DNA from: Lachnospiraceae bacterium
Lineage (GTDB): Bacteria > Bacillota > Clostridia > Lachnospirales > Lachnospiraceae
Reading direction: 5' to 3'
Assembly (NCBI GenBank): GCA_030526245.1
Contig: JAUNDD010000007.1
Location: 1 to 64,000, forward strand
DNA length: 64,000 bases
In this document: piece by piece, positions 41,510 to 49,630 of the stretch
How positions within the stretch are numbered: position 1 is the stretch's first letter
How the letters are laid out: the number at the start of each line of letters is the position of its first letter
Made by a program: the position numbers and the translations under genes
Notes under the pieces: model-generated
Told to the model about the DNA's origin: nothing
The model's database searches: none
What the model saw: the letters and a program-made list of their open reading frames with translations, nothing else

Positions 41510-43000
41510 ATGAAGTATGTGATGGGAATTGACCTGGGTACTTCCAGTACCAAGGCTTTGATAGAGGATGAAAGCGGCCGGCCGATGGGCAGCGGCAGCG
41601 GAAGCTACGGGATCAGCATTCCGGTCATGTCTTACGCGGAGCAGGATCCCCGGGAGTACTGGCAGGCTGTGGTGACCGCTATTGGCGGCGCCCTGAAGGA
41701 AGCCGGAATCAGCGGCGGGGAGATCGCCGGGATAGGCTTTTCGGGACAGATGCACGGCATGGTGGCCCTGGATGAAAACAAAGAACCGGTCTGCCCGGCC
41801 ATTATCCATCTGGATCAGCGCAGCGGCAGTCTGCTGGAAAAAATGCGTGAGCTGGGCGGCGATGTGCTGGAGCGGGAGGTGCTCAATCAGCCCTGTGCCG
41901 GCATGATCATCAGTACCCTCTTCTGGATCCGTGAAAACGAACCGGCTTTGTATGAAAAGATCCGCTATGTCATGAGCGTTAAGGATTACATCCGTTTCCG
42001 CCTCTGCGGCGAGCTGGGCACGGAGTGCTCGGACGCAGCGGCTACGCTGGCCTTTTCGGTCAGGAACCGGCAGTGGTGCGGTGAATGGATGGATCGGCTG
42101 GGCATTCGTCGGGACATCTGGGTCCCGGTGCACGAAAGCTATGAAGTGGCCGGTACGATCACCCCGGAGGCAGCCGCGGAGACAGGGCTTTCCACGCAGA
42201 CCGTTGTGGTGTATGGCGCCGGCGACAGCCTGGCAGCACTGACGGGTAACGGTGTCGTGGAAAAAGGCGTCATGGCCTGCAATATCGGCACTTCCTCCCA
42301 GCTGGCTGTGATCGCGGATCGACCGATCTTTGATCCGCAGATGCGGGTTCAGACCTGGTGTCATACCGTACCGGGACGCTGGGCTGTTCAGGCCGGGACA
42401 CTAAATGGCGGCAGCACGCTCAGCTGGCTGAGAAACAAGGTGCTGAAGGATACGCGCCCCTTTGCCGAGCTGGATCGGGAAGCCGGGATGACACCGGCGG
42501 GAGCAGAAGGACTGTATTTTATTCCGTATCTGGCGGGAGAGCGAACTCCCTATAATGAACCCCAGGCGAAGGGAACGTATTTTGGACTGGGCATGAAGCA
42601 TGAGCAGGGCCATATCATCCGGGCGACCATGGAGGGCATTCTTCTTAATTTAAATGAGTGCGTAGGCATTCTGGATGAAATGAAGGCAGAGCGTTCCATG
42701 CTGATCTCTTCGGGCGGTGCGGCCCGGGGCGTGACCTGGAAGCAGATCCAGGCGGATGTTCTGGATATGCCGGTACATACCACGAAGGTGAAGGAAGAAG
42801 CCTGTCACGGAGCCTGCATCCTGGCTGCGGTGGGTCTGGGATGGTATGCGGATATCCGGGAAGCCTGCCAGGATACGGTGCAGCTGGATGAGCATGTGAC
42901 GGAGCCGATTCGGGAACATGTAAAGCTTTATGCGGAAAAGCAGGCGGTGTACCATGATTTGCTGATGAGTGTGAGAGATATGTACTCTCGAATTGTGTAA
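41510..43000 (+). CDS. xylB: Xylulokinase (FGGY family)
   Basis: 496 residues. It phosphorylates D-xylulose to xylulose 5-phosphate for the pentose phosphate pathway. The ATP-binding opening MGIDLGTSSTKALI and the xylulokinase-type GFSGQMHGMVALDENKEPV are present, with the second phosphate motif NIGTSSQLAV and SGGAARG near the C-terminus. The ATG at 41510 is behind GAGGGA. Xylose isomerase and a xylose transporter are not next to it. Confidence 0.88.
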   Translation: MKYVMGIDLGTSSTKALIEDESGRPMGSGSGSYGISIPVMSYAEQDPREYWQAVVTAIGGALKEAGISGGEIAGIGFSGQMHGMVALDENKEPVCPAIIHLDQRSGSLLEKMRELGGDVLEREVLNQPCAGMIISTLFWIRENEPALYEKIRYVMSVKDYIRFRLCGELGTECSDAAATLAFSVRNRQWCGEWMDRLGIRRDIWVPVHESYEVAGTITPEAAAETGLSTQTVVVYGAGDSLAALTGNGVVEKGVMACNIGTSSQLAVIADRPIFDPQMRVQTWCHTVPGRWAVQAGTLNGGSTLSWLRNKVLKDTRPFAELDREAGMTPAGAEGLYFIPYLAGERTPYNEPQAKGTYFGLGMKHEQGHIIRATMEGILLNLNECVGILDEMKAERSMLISSGGAARGVTWKQIQADVLDMPVHTTKVKEEACHGACILAAVGLGWYADIREACQDTVQLDEHVTEPIREHVKLYAEKQAVYHDLLMSVRDMYSRIV

Positions 43001-43004
43001 GATG

Positions 43005-43092
43005 AACCGTGGTGATTTGTGTTTCGGAAGAGAAAGGGAACTGAAAAGGAACCGAAGCATTCCGAAAAGAAATTTCACCACGGCTCTTTTTT
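43005..43092 (+). terminator. xylB terminator
   Basis: CCGTGGTGA pairs with TCACCACGG, with an inner TTCGGAA/TTCCGAA stem, followed by CTCTTTTTT. Confidence 0.8.
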
Positions 43093-43174
43093 GCAAAATT
43101 ACTCCAATATGACAAAACAGATATGTAAAAACTGTGTATAATCAACAAACATTACAGAAGTGTTAATTTTGGGG

Positions 43175-43202
43175 TTGCATTTCAGGGAAAGCATGGTAGA
43201 AT
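43175..43202 (+). promoter_or_regulatory. Promoter of the c-di-GMP riboswitch transcript
   Basis: TTGCAT (43175-43180), 16 bases, TAGAAT (43197-43202), about 50 bases before the aptamer. Confidence 0.65.
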
Positions 43203-43251
43203 ACAGTTATGCGAAAGCGAAAACAACGTTCAAGTAAGTTTTTATTTCATT

Positions 43252-43346
43252 CGATAATCAGAATATTTAGCAAACCCGGGGAAACCCGGCGACGCAAAGC
43301 TATAGGGTCTACGCGCAAGCTTGACAGCCAGTTGCAATTTGGAGCA
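43252..43346 (+). ncRNA. c-di-GMP-I (GEMM-I) riboswitch
   Basis: The conserved aptamer blocks occur in order: AGCAAACCCGGGGAAACCC, then GGCGACGCAAAGCTATAGGG, then TCTACG, and finally ACAGCCAGTTGC. The hairpin AAACCCGG-GGAAA-CCCGG lacks the usual length but keeps the GAAA tetraloop that docks on the receptor. It lies in the 5' leader of the secreted protein gene and is followed by an intrinsic terminator, so it probably controls transcription in response to c-di-GMP. The GGDEF enzyme at 7.9 kb is a candidate source of ligand. Confidence 0.85.
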
Positions 43347-43385
43347 CGGTACCCGAGGCGAAGCGGATACGGTGCTTTTTCTTGT
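43342..43385 (+). terminator. Riboswitch expression-platform terminator
   Basis: AGCACGGTACCCG pairs with CGGATACGGTGCT (two mismatches) and is followed by TTTTTCTTG, just after the aptamer. Confidence 0.7.
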
Positions 43386-43463
43386 GTCTGCAAACTCCTC
43401 ACCTGTTTCGATTTTGGGATCGAATATTCTGGCTGTATCTGAAAGGTTTGTGGAGGATAGACC

Positions 43464-45215
43464 ATGAAAGCAGCCAAGAGATTTTTTGCCATGATGATGG
43501 CAGGTATGATGACTCTTCAGTTCGTAGCACCGGTTGTTGCAGAAGAAATTGAGGCAGATTTCTTTGCCGAGGAACTCGTAGCAATGGATCAGGCAGCAGA
43601 CTTCGAAGAAGTTGAGCTGGACACCTGTGACGATGTACTTTTCGATACCGAAGAGAGCTTCTGGGACGATGAAGACGGCCTGTTCGAAGATGCTGAAGAA
43701 GCAGACGTACAGATCGACGAATTCGCAGTACTTGAACTCGAAAACGAGAGCTTTGTAAATCCGTTATACGCTGGTGAAGTAAGTGCTCCGGCAGCTGAGG
43801 CTCAGGATGAGCTGATGATGGATGGCGAGTTCGATGAGATGAGCGCACTGGTTAGCGCTGATCTGGCTGCAGATGGAAACTACTGCACCACCATCGACGA
43901 GGCTACCAAGCAGGTTAGAGAACACTTCAAAAACCGCGACACCAAGTTCAACATCCAGTACAAGACCGCACAGTACTCCAGCTCGATCGCAAAAGAGATC
44001 ATGGCTCGTGTATTCGATCACACTGGAAACCCGGTTGAGGGTGACTACCTGAAGTGGCAGTACGAGAGCTGGAACGCCAGCGGCCGTGCAAGCAAGTCCA
44101 ACGGCTACTACTACTGCACCATCACCTACAACGTTTCCTACCTGACCACTGCAGCTCAGGAGCAGGCAGTTGACGCAGCTTTCGCTGCAGCACTGGCTAA
44201 GATGAACGTTTACGGTGCAAGCGATTACGAAAAGGTTAAGGCAGTTTACGATTACATCTGCAGCACTGTTAACTACGATTACAGCGGCGACAACAGCAAC
44301 CGTGTTCGTTTCTCTGCATACGGCGCAATGATCGACAACAGCTGTGTCTGCCAGGGCTACGCATTATCCATCTACCGCATGCTTCTGACCCTTGGTGTTG
44401 ATTGCCACCTGATCCCGGGTACCGGCTGCGGCGAAGCTCATGCATGGAACGTTGTAAAGATCGGCGGCGCTTACTACAACCTGGATGCAACCTGGGATGC
44501 AGGCACCAACGGAAACTACTTCTACTTCCTGAGATCCGATGCTAACTTCTTCGATCATGTAAGAGATGCAGCTTTCGACGGAAAGTATGCAATGGCTACC
44601 AAGGATTACGCAGTAACCACTCAGAGTACTCAGAACACTCAGAACACTGTAGTAAACACTCCGGCTAACAACGATGTAGTTGTTGAGAACAACGAGAACA
44701 ACGAGATCGTAGCAGACAACAATGCAAACAATGCAGCAGACCAGAACGGTTCTGTGGCCATCGAAAGCACTCAGAACGTAAACAATACCGTAGCAGCAAA
44801 CAAGAACAACGCAGCTCAGTCTGCAGCTTCCACCACTACTCAGGCTCCGGCTGTACAGCACACTCACAGCTTCGGCGCATGGAAGGTTACCAAGGAAGCT
44901 ACCGTTGCTTCTACCGGCAGCAAGCGTGCCACCTGCGGATGCGGCGCTGTTAAGACCGCAGCCATCGCAAAGGTTGCTCCGACTGCAAAGCTTAACAAGG
45001 CAAAGGTTACCCTGAAGAAGGGCAAGAAGGTTACCATCAAGGTCAGCGGCCTGGCAAAGGGCGACAGCGTAAAGAGTTGGACCACCTCCAACAAGAAGGT
45101 TGCCAAGGTTAACAAGAACGGCAAGATCACTGCCGGCAAGAAGAAAGGTACCGCTGTTATCACCATGACCACCAAAGCTGGTGCTGTTAGAAAGGTAACT
45201 GTAAAGGTTAAATAA
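43464..45215 (+). CDS. Secreted transglutaminase-domain protein with Asn-rich linker and Ig-like C-terminus
   Basis: 583 residues. A signal peptide (MKAAKRFFAMMMAGMMTLQF, cleaved near VVAEE) is followed by a very acidic region (about 28-130). A transglutaminase domain follows, with Cys in CVCQGYALSIYRMLL, His in GEAHAWNVVKIGG and Asp in YNLDATWDAG (complete triad). Then comes an Asn/Thr/Gln-rich linker (about 390-460). The C-terminal domain (KLNKAKVTLKKGKKVTIKVS) is like bacterial Ig-like Big_2 folds and is very Lys-rich. Codon choice is strongly biased (AAC, GCA, CTG), as in highly expressed genes. It is probably bound to the wall and controlled by the upstream c-di-GMP riboswitch. Confidence 0.88.
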   Translation: MKAAKRFFAMMMAGMMTLQFVAPVVAEEIEADFFAEELVAMDQAADFEEVELDTCDDVLFDTEESFWDDEDGLFEDAEEADVQIDEFAVLELENESFVNPLYAGEVSAPAAEAQDELMMDGEFDEMSALVSADLAADGNYCTTIDEATKQVREHFKNRDTKFNIQYKTAQYSSSIAKEIMARVFDHTGNPVEGDYLKWQYESWNASGRASKSNGYYYCTITYNVSYLTTAAQEQAVDAAFAAALAKMNVYGASDYEKVKAVYDYICSTVNYDYSGDNSNRVRFSAYGAMIDNSCVCQGYALSIYRMLLTLGVDCHLIPGTGCGEAHAWNVVKIGGAYYNLDATWDAGTNGNYFYFLRSDANFFDHVRDAAFDGKYAMATKDYAVTTQSTQNTQNTVVNTPANNDVVVENNENNEIVADNNANNAADQNGSVAIESTQNVNNTVAANKNNAAQSAASTTTQAPAVQHTHSFGAWKVTKEATVASTGSKRATCGCGAVKTAAIAKVAPTAKLNKAKVTLKKGKKVTIKVSGLAKGDSVKSWTTSNKKVAKVNKNGKITAGKKKGTAVITMTTKAGAVRKVTVKVK

Positions 45216-45289
45216 TCAGTCGACTGAGAGATCAGGCGCTGGTATTTAAATAGAATACAAAGTATTGATTAAAGAATTAAGAAACAAAG

Positions 45290-45319
45290 GGCCAGGTTCG
45301 AAAGAACCTGGCCTGTTTA
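45290..45319. terminator. Shared terminator between the secreted protein and arsR
   Basis: GGCCAGGTTC-GAAA-GAACCTGGCC, with T-rich sequence on one side and A-rich sequence on the other, serves both convergent genes. Confidence 0.88.
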
Positions 45320-45326
45320 ATTATTA

Positions 45327-45686
45327 TCATTCCGGGCAGGTGATTCGCATGACCTGCTCGATCATATGGTGGAGAAAATGAGCGGCCTCGGAATCCGCGG
45401 CCTTGTAGAAGACCTCCTTGCCTTCCCGGCGGCTGACGATCAGATTGGTCTCCTTCAGGATGCGCAGGTGATGAGACAGGGCCGGACTGGACATGTTCAT
45501 CAGAGCGGAGAGATTGATCACGCATTCCTCACTGTGACAAAGGAGCCAGAACAGGCGGACCCGGGTGGGATCGCTCAGCTTGGAGAACATGGCGGCAATC
45601 TGCTGGAAATCTTCGACCCGATCCAGCTGGGACAGGGTCTGTTCGGATAATACCTGGTCGTGATGATGATGCGGGTAGGCGGACAT
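45327..45686 (-). CDS. ArsR/SmtB family metal-responsive repressor
   Basis: 119 residues from the ATG at 45686 behind AAAGGAG. The winged helix is clear (SKLSDPTRVRLFWLLCHSEECVINLSALMNMSSPALSHHLRILK). Possible metal ligands: an N-terminal HHHHD stretch, CHSEECV before the recognition helices, and the alpha-5 residues in DSEAAHFLHHMIEQVMRITC. The mix recalls CadC/SmtB-like sensors of Zn, Cd or Pb, but the exact metal cannot be deduced. It is divergent from the HMA gene and probably represses the promoter in the shared gap. Confidence 0.9.
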   Translation of the reverse strand: MSAYPHHHHDQVLSEQTLSQLDRVEDFQQIAAMFSKLSDPTRVRLFWLLCHSEECVINLSALMNMSSPALSHHLRILKETNLIVSRREGKEVFYKAADSEAAHFLHHMIEQVMRITCPE

Positions 45687-45835
45687 GAGACGGCTCCTTT
45701 CGGTCGCATTTTCCATTCAGGTGGCCTGGCTTCGCCCGGCGTTTTTGCTTAAAGAGGTAAAATCCAGAGGCGACAGTTCATCTCGGGAACTGAAAAGCAG
45801 GGCTAATTTTGAATGGCGGCATAATAAATACGGAC

Positions 45836-45894
45836 TTGTCAATTTCAGTTATGAGGAGTATACTCCATATATAACAATTAAACAAATGTTTAAT
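45836..45894 (+). promoter_or_regulatory. HMA gene promoter with ArsR operator
   Basis: TTGTCA (45836-45841) and TATACT (45859-45864) are 17 bases apart. A perfect palindrome GGAGTA-TACTCC (45855-45866) covers the -10. A perfect 8-2-8 palindrome, ATTAAACA-AA-TGTTTAAT (45877-45894), lies just after the start point, as expected for an ArsR/SmtB operator. Confidence 0.8.
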
Positions 45895-45909
45895 CAAAGG
45901 GGAATCGAA

Positions 45910-46128
45910 ATGAAAAAGACGTATAAGATTGAAGTGGACTGTGCAAACTGTGCAAATCTGATGGAGGGAGCAACGAAGAAGACAGCCGGTGTGGCCAATG
46001 CAACCGTGAATTTCATGACCCAGAAAATGGTGGTGGAGTTTGAGGACGGACAGGAACCGGCAGCGGTGATGCAGGAGGTTCTGAAGGCCTGCAAGAAGGT
46101 AGAGCCGGACTGCGAGATCTATCTGTAA
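45910..46128 (+). CDS. Small heavy-metal-associated (HMA) domain protein
   Basis: 72 residues. The whole protein is one ferredoxin-like HMA domain. The metal motif is CANCAN (KIEVDCANCANLM), as in CadA-type N-terminal domains rather than the GMTCxxC of copper chaperones. CxxC is intact, and the C-terminus has KACKKVEPDCEIY. It could be a stand-alone metallochaperone or sponge. No P-type ATPase is present in the window. Weak AAAGGGG precedes the ATG. It is divergent from the ArsR gene. Confidence 0.82.
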   Translation: MKKTYKIEVDCANCANLMEGATKKTAGVANATVNFMTQKMVVEFEDGQEPAAVMQEVLKACKKVEPDCEIYL

Positions 46129-46168
46129 GAGGCATAGAGAAAGCGATAGGAGCGGATGAATGGTGTCT

Positions 46169-46240
46169 GCTTACAGATAACAGGATTTTGCTGCGTACGC
46201 GGTAAAATCTCGCGCGGAATCGAACCGCCTGAGCTGTAAT
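46169..46240 (+). repeat. Compound palindromic element lacking the left core
   Basis: TTTTGCTGCGTACGCGGTAAAA hairpin, CTCGCGCGGAATCGAACCG and an end TGAGCTGTAAT match the right half of the elements at 12849 and 63172. The left 27-bp core is replaced by GCTTACAGATAACAGG. No flanking duplication. Confidence 0.6.
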
Positions 46241-46259
46241 GAATTATTCAATGGGATGA

Positions 46260-46291
46260 AATGGCCTGTGCAAGCTGCACAGGCTATTTTC
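46260..46291 (+). terminator. Terminator after the HMA gene
   Basis: ATGGCCTGTGCA / TGCACAGGCTAT stem followed by TTTTC. Confidence 0.8.
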
Positions 46292-46382
46292 ATAGGCGGA
46301 AAGATGTGGTAAACTGTTAAAAGCAAACAAACGTTTTGGTTTTGACTTGGGCTATGACGAAAAGAACAGGAGGAATTTGGAT

Positions 46383-47354
46383 ATGAAGATGGGAATCATT
46401 GGTGCAGGTGCGATCGCTTCCTGCATGGCACGTACGATTGGACCGATGCAGGAGGTGGAGGCCTATGCCATCGCGTCCAGAAATCTGGAGAAGGCCCGGA
46501 GCTTTGCCGATGAATATGGATTTGAAAAGGCCTACGGTTCCTACGAGGAGATGGTGGCGGATCCGGAGGTGGAGCTGGTCTACATTGCGACGCCGCATTC
46601 GCATCACTACGAGCACATGAAGCTGTGTATTGAACACGGCAAGCCGGTGCTGTGTGAAAAAGCTTTTACACAGAATGCAGCGCAGGCCCGGGAGATCCTG
46701 GCGCTGGCTGAAGAGAAGAAGGTGTTCGTGACCGAAGCGATCTGGACCCGGTATATGCCCATGCGCTGGAAGCTGGATGAGATCCTGGCCAGCGGAGTCA
46801 TCGGAGAGCCCCTTTCAATCTCGGCAACGCTGTCCTATGTGATCTCGCAGAATGAGCGGATCTACCGGCCGGAGCTGGCTGGCGGCATTCTGCTGGACTG
46901 CGGTGTGTACCCGATCAACTTTGCGTCCATGGTATTTGGAGATGATTTTAGTGATGTAAAGGCCACGGCACTTCTGAATGATCTGGGTGTGGATATGTCC
47001 ACAAATATTGCACTGACCTGGCCGGATGGAAAGACAGCCTATCTGCATGCAGATGCCCGGGTGGCCGATGACCGGCAGGGAATCGTGCGCGGCAGCAAGG
47101 GCTATGTTGTCTGCAAAAACATCAATAACTGCGAGGGGCTGGAGGTCTACGACACCAATCACCAGCTGGTGGCATCCTATGAGACACCGGCGCAGATCAC
47201 TGGCTATGAATATGAGGTGCTGTCCTGCATGAAGGCTTTGCAGGAAGGGGCCCTGGAGTGTCCGGAAATGCCGCACAGTGAGACGATCCGGATCATGGAG
47301 CTGATGGATCGGATCCGGGAGCAGATTGGAGTTGTCTATCCCAATGAGCGGTGA
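46383..47354 (+). CDS. Gfo/Idh/MocA family oxidoreductase
   Basis: 323 residues from the ATG at 46383 behind AGGAGGA. The Rossmann motif is GIIGAGAIASCMA. The catalytic EKP-like signature is CEKAFTQNAAQA (Pro changed to Ala), and YIATPHSHHYEHMKLCI fits the family. The C-terminal alpha/beta domain is normal. It oxidises or reduces a sugar or polyol with NAD(P). Substrate unknown. The last codons overlap the start of the Y-family polymerase gene, which is surprising for a metabolic enzyme. Confidence 0.9.
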   Translation: MKMGIIGAGAIASCMARTIGPMQEVEAYAIASRNLEKARSFADEYGFEKAYGSYEEMVADPEVELVYIATPHSHHYEHMKLCIEHGKPVLCEKAFTQNAAQAREILALAEEKKVFVTEAIWTRYMPMRWKLDEILASGVIGEPLSISATLSYVISQNERIYRPELAGGILLDCGVYPINFASMVFGDDFSDVKATALLNDLGVDMSTNIALTWPDGKTAYLHADARVADDRQGIVRGSKGYVVCKNINNCEGLEVYDTNHQLVASYETPAQITGYEYEVLSCMKALQEGALECPEMPHSETIRIMELMDRIREQIGVVYPNER

Positions 47355-48885
47355 GAACCGCGCAGCGGAGAGCCGCACCTATATTGCCATCGATCTGAAA
47401 TCCTTTTATGCCTCGGTGGAGTGTATGGACCGGGGGCTGGATCCGCTGACCACAAACCTGGTGGTGGCCGATGAAAGCCGGACGGAAAAGACCATCTGTC
47501 TGGCGGTGTCCCCGTCCCTGAAGGCCTACGGGATCTCCGGACGGGCCCGTCTGTTTGAGGTGGTGCAGCGGGTGCGGGAGAGCAATGCAGCCCGGACCGC
47601 GGCGGCACCGGGACGAAGGCTGACGGAGCCGTCCTGGGATGATGAAAAGGTAAGAAGCGATCCCGGGGTGGCGCTTGGCTACATCACGGCGGTGCCGCGG
47701 ATGGCCCGGTATATGGAAAAGAGCGCCCAGGTCTATCAGGTCTATTTAAAATACGTGGCGCCGGAGGATATCCATGTCTACTCCATCGACGAGGTGTTCA
47801 TGGATGTGACGAACTATCTGTCGGCCCGGAGGATGACCGCCCGGGAGATGGCCTCGGCGATGATTCTGGATGTTCTGAAGGAGACGGGCATCACTGCCAC
47901 CGCCGGAATCGGAACAAACCTGTATCTGTGCAAGGTAGCTATGGATATCGGAGCCAAGCATGTCCGGGAGGATGAAAACGGCGTCCGGATCGCCTGCCTG
48001 GATGAGATGAGCTATCGCCGGCAGCTCTGGTCCCATCGTCCCCTGCGCGATTTCTGGCGGGTGGGCCGGGGAACCGCGGCCAGGCTGGAGTCCGCCGGTA
48101 TTTTTACCATGGGGGATATTGCCAGAGTCTCACTGGAGAACGAGGATATCCTTTATAAGATGTTCGGCGTGAACGCGGAGCTTCTCATCGACCATGCCTG
48201 GGGCTATGAGCCCTGCAGCATGCAGGAGGTCAAGGCCTATCAGCCGGAAAGCAGCAGTTTCAGCTCCGGGCAGGTGCTGCAGGAGCCCTATTCGGCGGAG
48301 AAAGCCCGGGTGGTGGCCTGGGAGATGGCGGATGCCATTGCGTTGAACCTGGTGGAAAAGGGGCTGATGGCGGACCAGCTGGTATTGACGGTGGGGTATG
48401 ACCGGACGAATCTGGAGGATCCGGAGCGTCGGCGGCGCTATAAGGGGCCGGTGACCACGGATTATTACGGACGGCGTGTGCCAAAGCATGCCCAGGGCAC
48501 CGCAAATCTAAAGCGCCATACCTCCTCGTCGAAACAGATCGTGGAGGCGTTGCTGGACATTTTTGACAAGATCGTGGATTTTGACCTGCTGGTGCGGCGG
48601 ATTTCCATAGCCACGAATCATGTGATCACCGAGGCACAGGCGAAGGAGCGGCAGCGGCAGGAAGATTCGGCACCGGTGCAGCTGGACCTGTTTACGGATT
48701 ATGCGGCCCTGGAGCGAGAAAAGCAGAAGGAAGAGGAAACACTGGAAAAGGAACGCCGGCTGCAGGAAGCCATGCTCAGCATTAAGCATAAGTTCGGCAG
48801 CAATGCGGTACTGAAGGGGACGAATTTCCGGGAGGGTGCCACCGGTCGGGATCGGAATGCCCAGATCGGAGGACATAAGGCGTAG
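47344..48885 (+). CDS. Y-family DNA polymerase (UmuC/UvrX type, translesion synthesis)
   Basis: About 513 residues. The N-terminal palm carries YIAIDLKSFYASVECMDRGLD and the second acidic pair SIDEVFMDVTNY. The C-terminal little finger (KRHTSSSKQIVEALLDIFDK) and a clamp-binding motif QLDLF near residue 448 complete it. This is the longer UvrX/ImpB-MucB-SamB branch, not DinB. The ATG at 47344 overlaps the preceding gene by 11 bases; a TTG at 47326 with GGGAG is an alternative. It is paired with a YolD gene downstream, as for UvrX-YolD in Bacillus. No clear LexA box was found. Confidence 0.9.
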   Translation: MSGENRAAESRTYIAIDLKSFYASVECMDRGLDPLTTNLVVADESRTEKTICLAVSPSLKAYGISGRARLFEVVQRVRESNAARTAAAPGRRLTEPSWDDEKVRSDPGVALGYITAVPRMARYMEKSAQVYQVYLKYVAPEDIHVYSIDEVFMDVTNYLSARRMTAREMASAMILDVLKETGITATAGIGTNLYLCKVAMDIGAKHVREDENGVRIACLDEMSYRRQLWSHRPLRDFWRVGRGTAARLESAGIFTMGDIARVSLENEDILYKMFGVNAELLIDHAWGYEPCSMQEVKAYQPESSSFSSGQVLQEPYSAEKARVVAWEMADAIALNLVEKGLMADQLVLTVGYDRTNLEDPERRRRYKGPVTTDYYGRRVPKHAQGTANLKRHTSSSKQIVEALLDIFDKIVDFDLLVRRISIATNHVITEAQAKERQRQEDSAPVQLDLFTDYAALEREKQKEEETLEKERRLQEAMLSIKHKFGSNAVLKGTNFREGATGRDRNAQIGGHKA

Positions 48886-49016
48886 TGACACCTGGTTCAT
48901 TTGCGAACGATATACGGACAGCGTCGGGGCGTTTCAGATCGTATGCTTGGGAAAGCAGACAAAACAGACAAAGCTTCGGTTATTTAAGATGCGAGCCACT
49001 GAGATAGGAGGACGAA

Positions 49017-49433
49017 ATGAAGGAATCGGATTATGAGGACATCATCCATCTGCCGCCTCCCACATCCCGGAAGCATCCCCGGATGCCAGGGGAAAAGCGG
49101 GCGGCTCAGTTTGCGCCCTTTGCGGCGCTGGTGGGTTATGAGGCGGCGGTGGACGAAGCAGCCAGACTGACCAGCGAAAGGACAGAACTGACGGAGGAGG
49201 AGAGAGGACGGCTGGATCAGACGCTGCAGCTTTTGATGGAGCGTCGGGCTGGAGAACGAAGAGCCTGCATCACCCGGTTTATTCCGGATGAAAGGAAAGA
49301 AGGGGGAAGCTATGCCTCGATCTGCGGCAGCATCCGCCGACTGGATCCGGTTGGCCGGATCCTGATCATGGAGGATGGCTTGCATCTGAAGCTGGACGAT
49401 ATTGTGGAGATCGAGGTTCAAGGCGGTCCGTAA
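49017..49433 (+). CDS. YolD-like protein, partner of the Y-family polymerase
   Basis: 138 residues from an ATG behind ATAGGAGG. The family opening is EDIIHLPPPTSRKHPRMPGE then KRAAQFAPFAALVGYEAAVDEA, followed by a coiled, charged middle and a beta C-terminus. YolD proteins accompany Y-polymerases in Firmicutes and appear to modulate them. The gap of 131 bases from the polymerase holds no obvious terminator, so both are probably on one mRNA. Confidence 0.85.
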   Translation: MKESDYEDIIHLPPPTSRKHPRMPGEKRAAQFAPFAALVGYEAAVDEAARLTSERTELTEEERGRLDQTLQLLMERRAGERRACITRFIPDERKEGGSYASICGSIRRLDPVGRILIMEDGLHLKLDDIVEIEVQGGP

Positions 49434-49530
49434 GCAGATTGCTGACAGCCCTGGCTGAACGGCTGTGCGTTCTTCGTCGGGTTCAAGATGGTTTGAAAAC
49501 AGGCTGCTGACAGCCTGATCGGCATAAATA

Positions 49531-49558
49531 ACAGGAGCTTCCGTCCGGAAGCTCCTGT
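49531..49558. terminator. Perfect hairpin between yolD and dnaK
   Basis: ACAGGAGCTTCCG / CGGAAGCTCCTGT with a TC loop. U-tracts are poor on both sides (TTATTTAT on the minus strand), so it is at best a moderate terminator for the two convergent genes. Confidence 0.6.
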
Positions 49559-49630
49559 GGCTTGAAGTCTTGGCAGAAATATGAGATGTCGCCGCAAGGC
49601 GGCCGACATAAAGGAAACGAAACGGAGAGA

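Noticed and set aside
48886..49016. LexA/SOS box near the Y-polymerase and YolD genes
   Set aside because: Only a half site (GCGAACGATATACGG) is seen; the second half does not match the CGAAC-N4-GTTCG pattern, and it lies after the polymerase gene.
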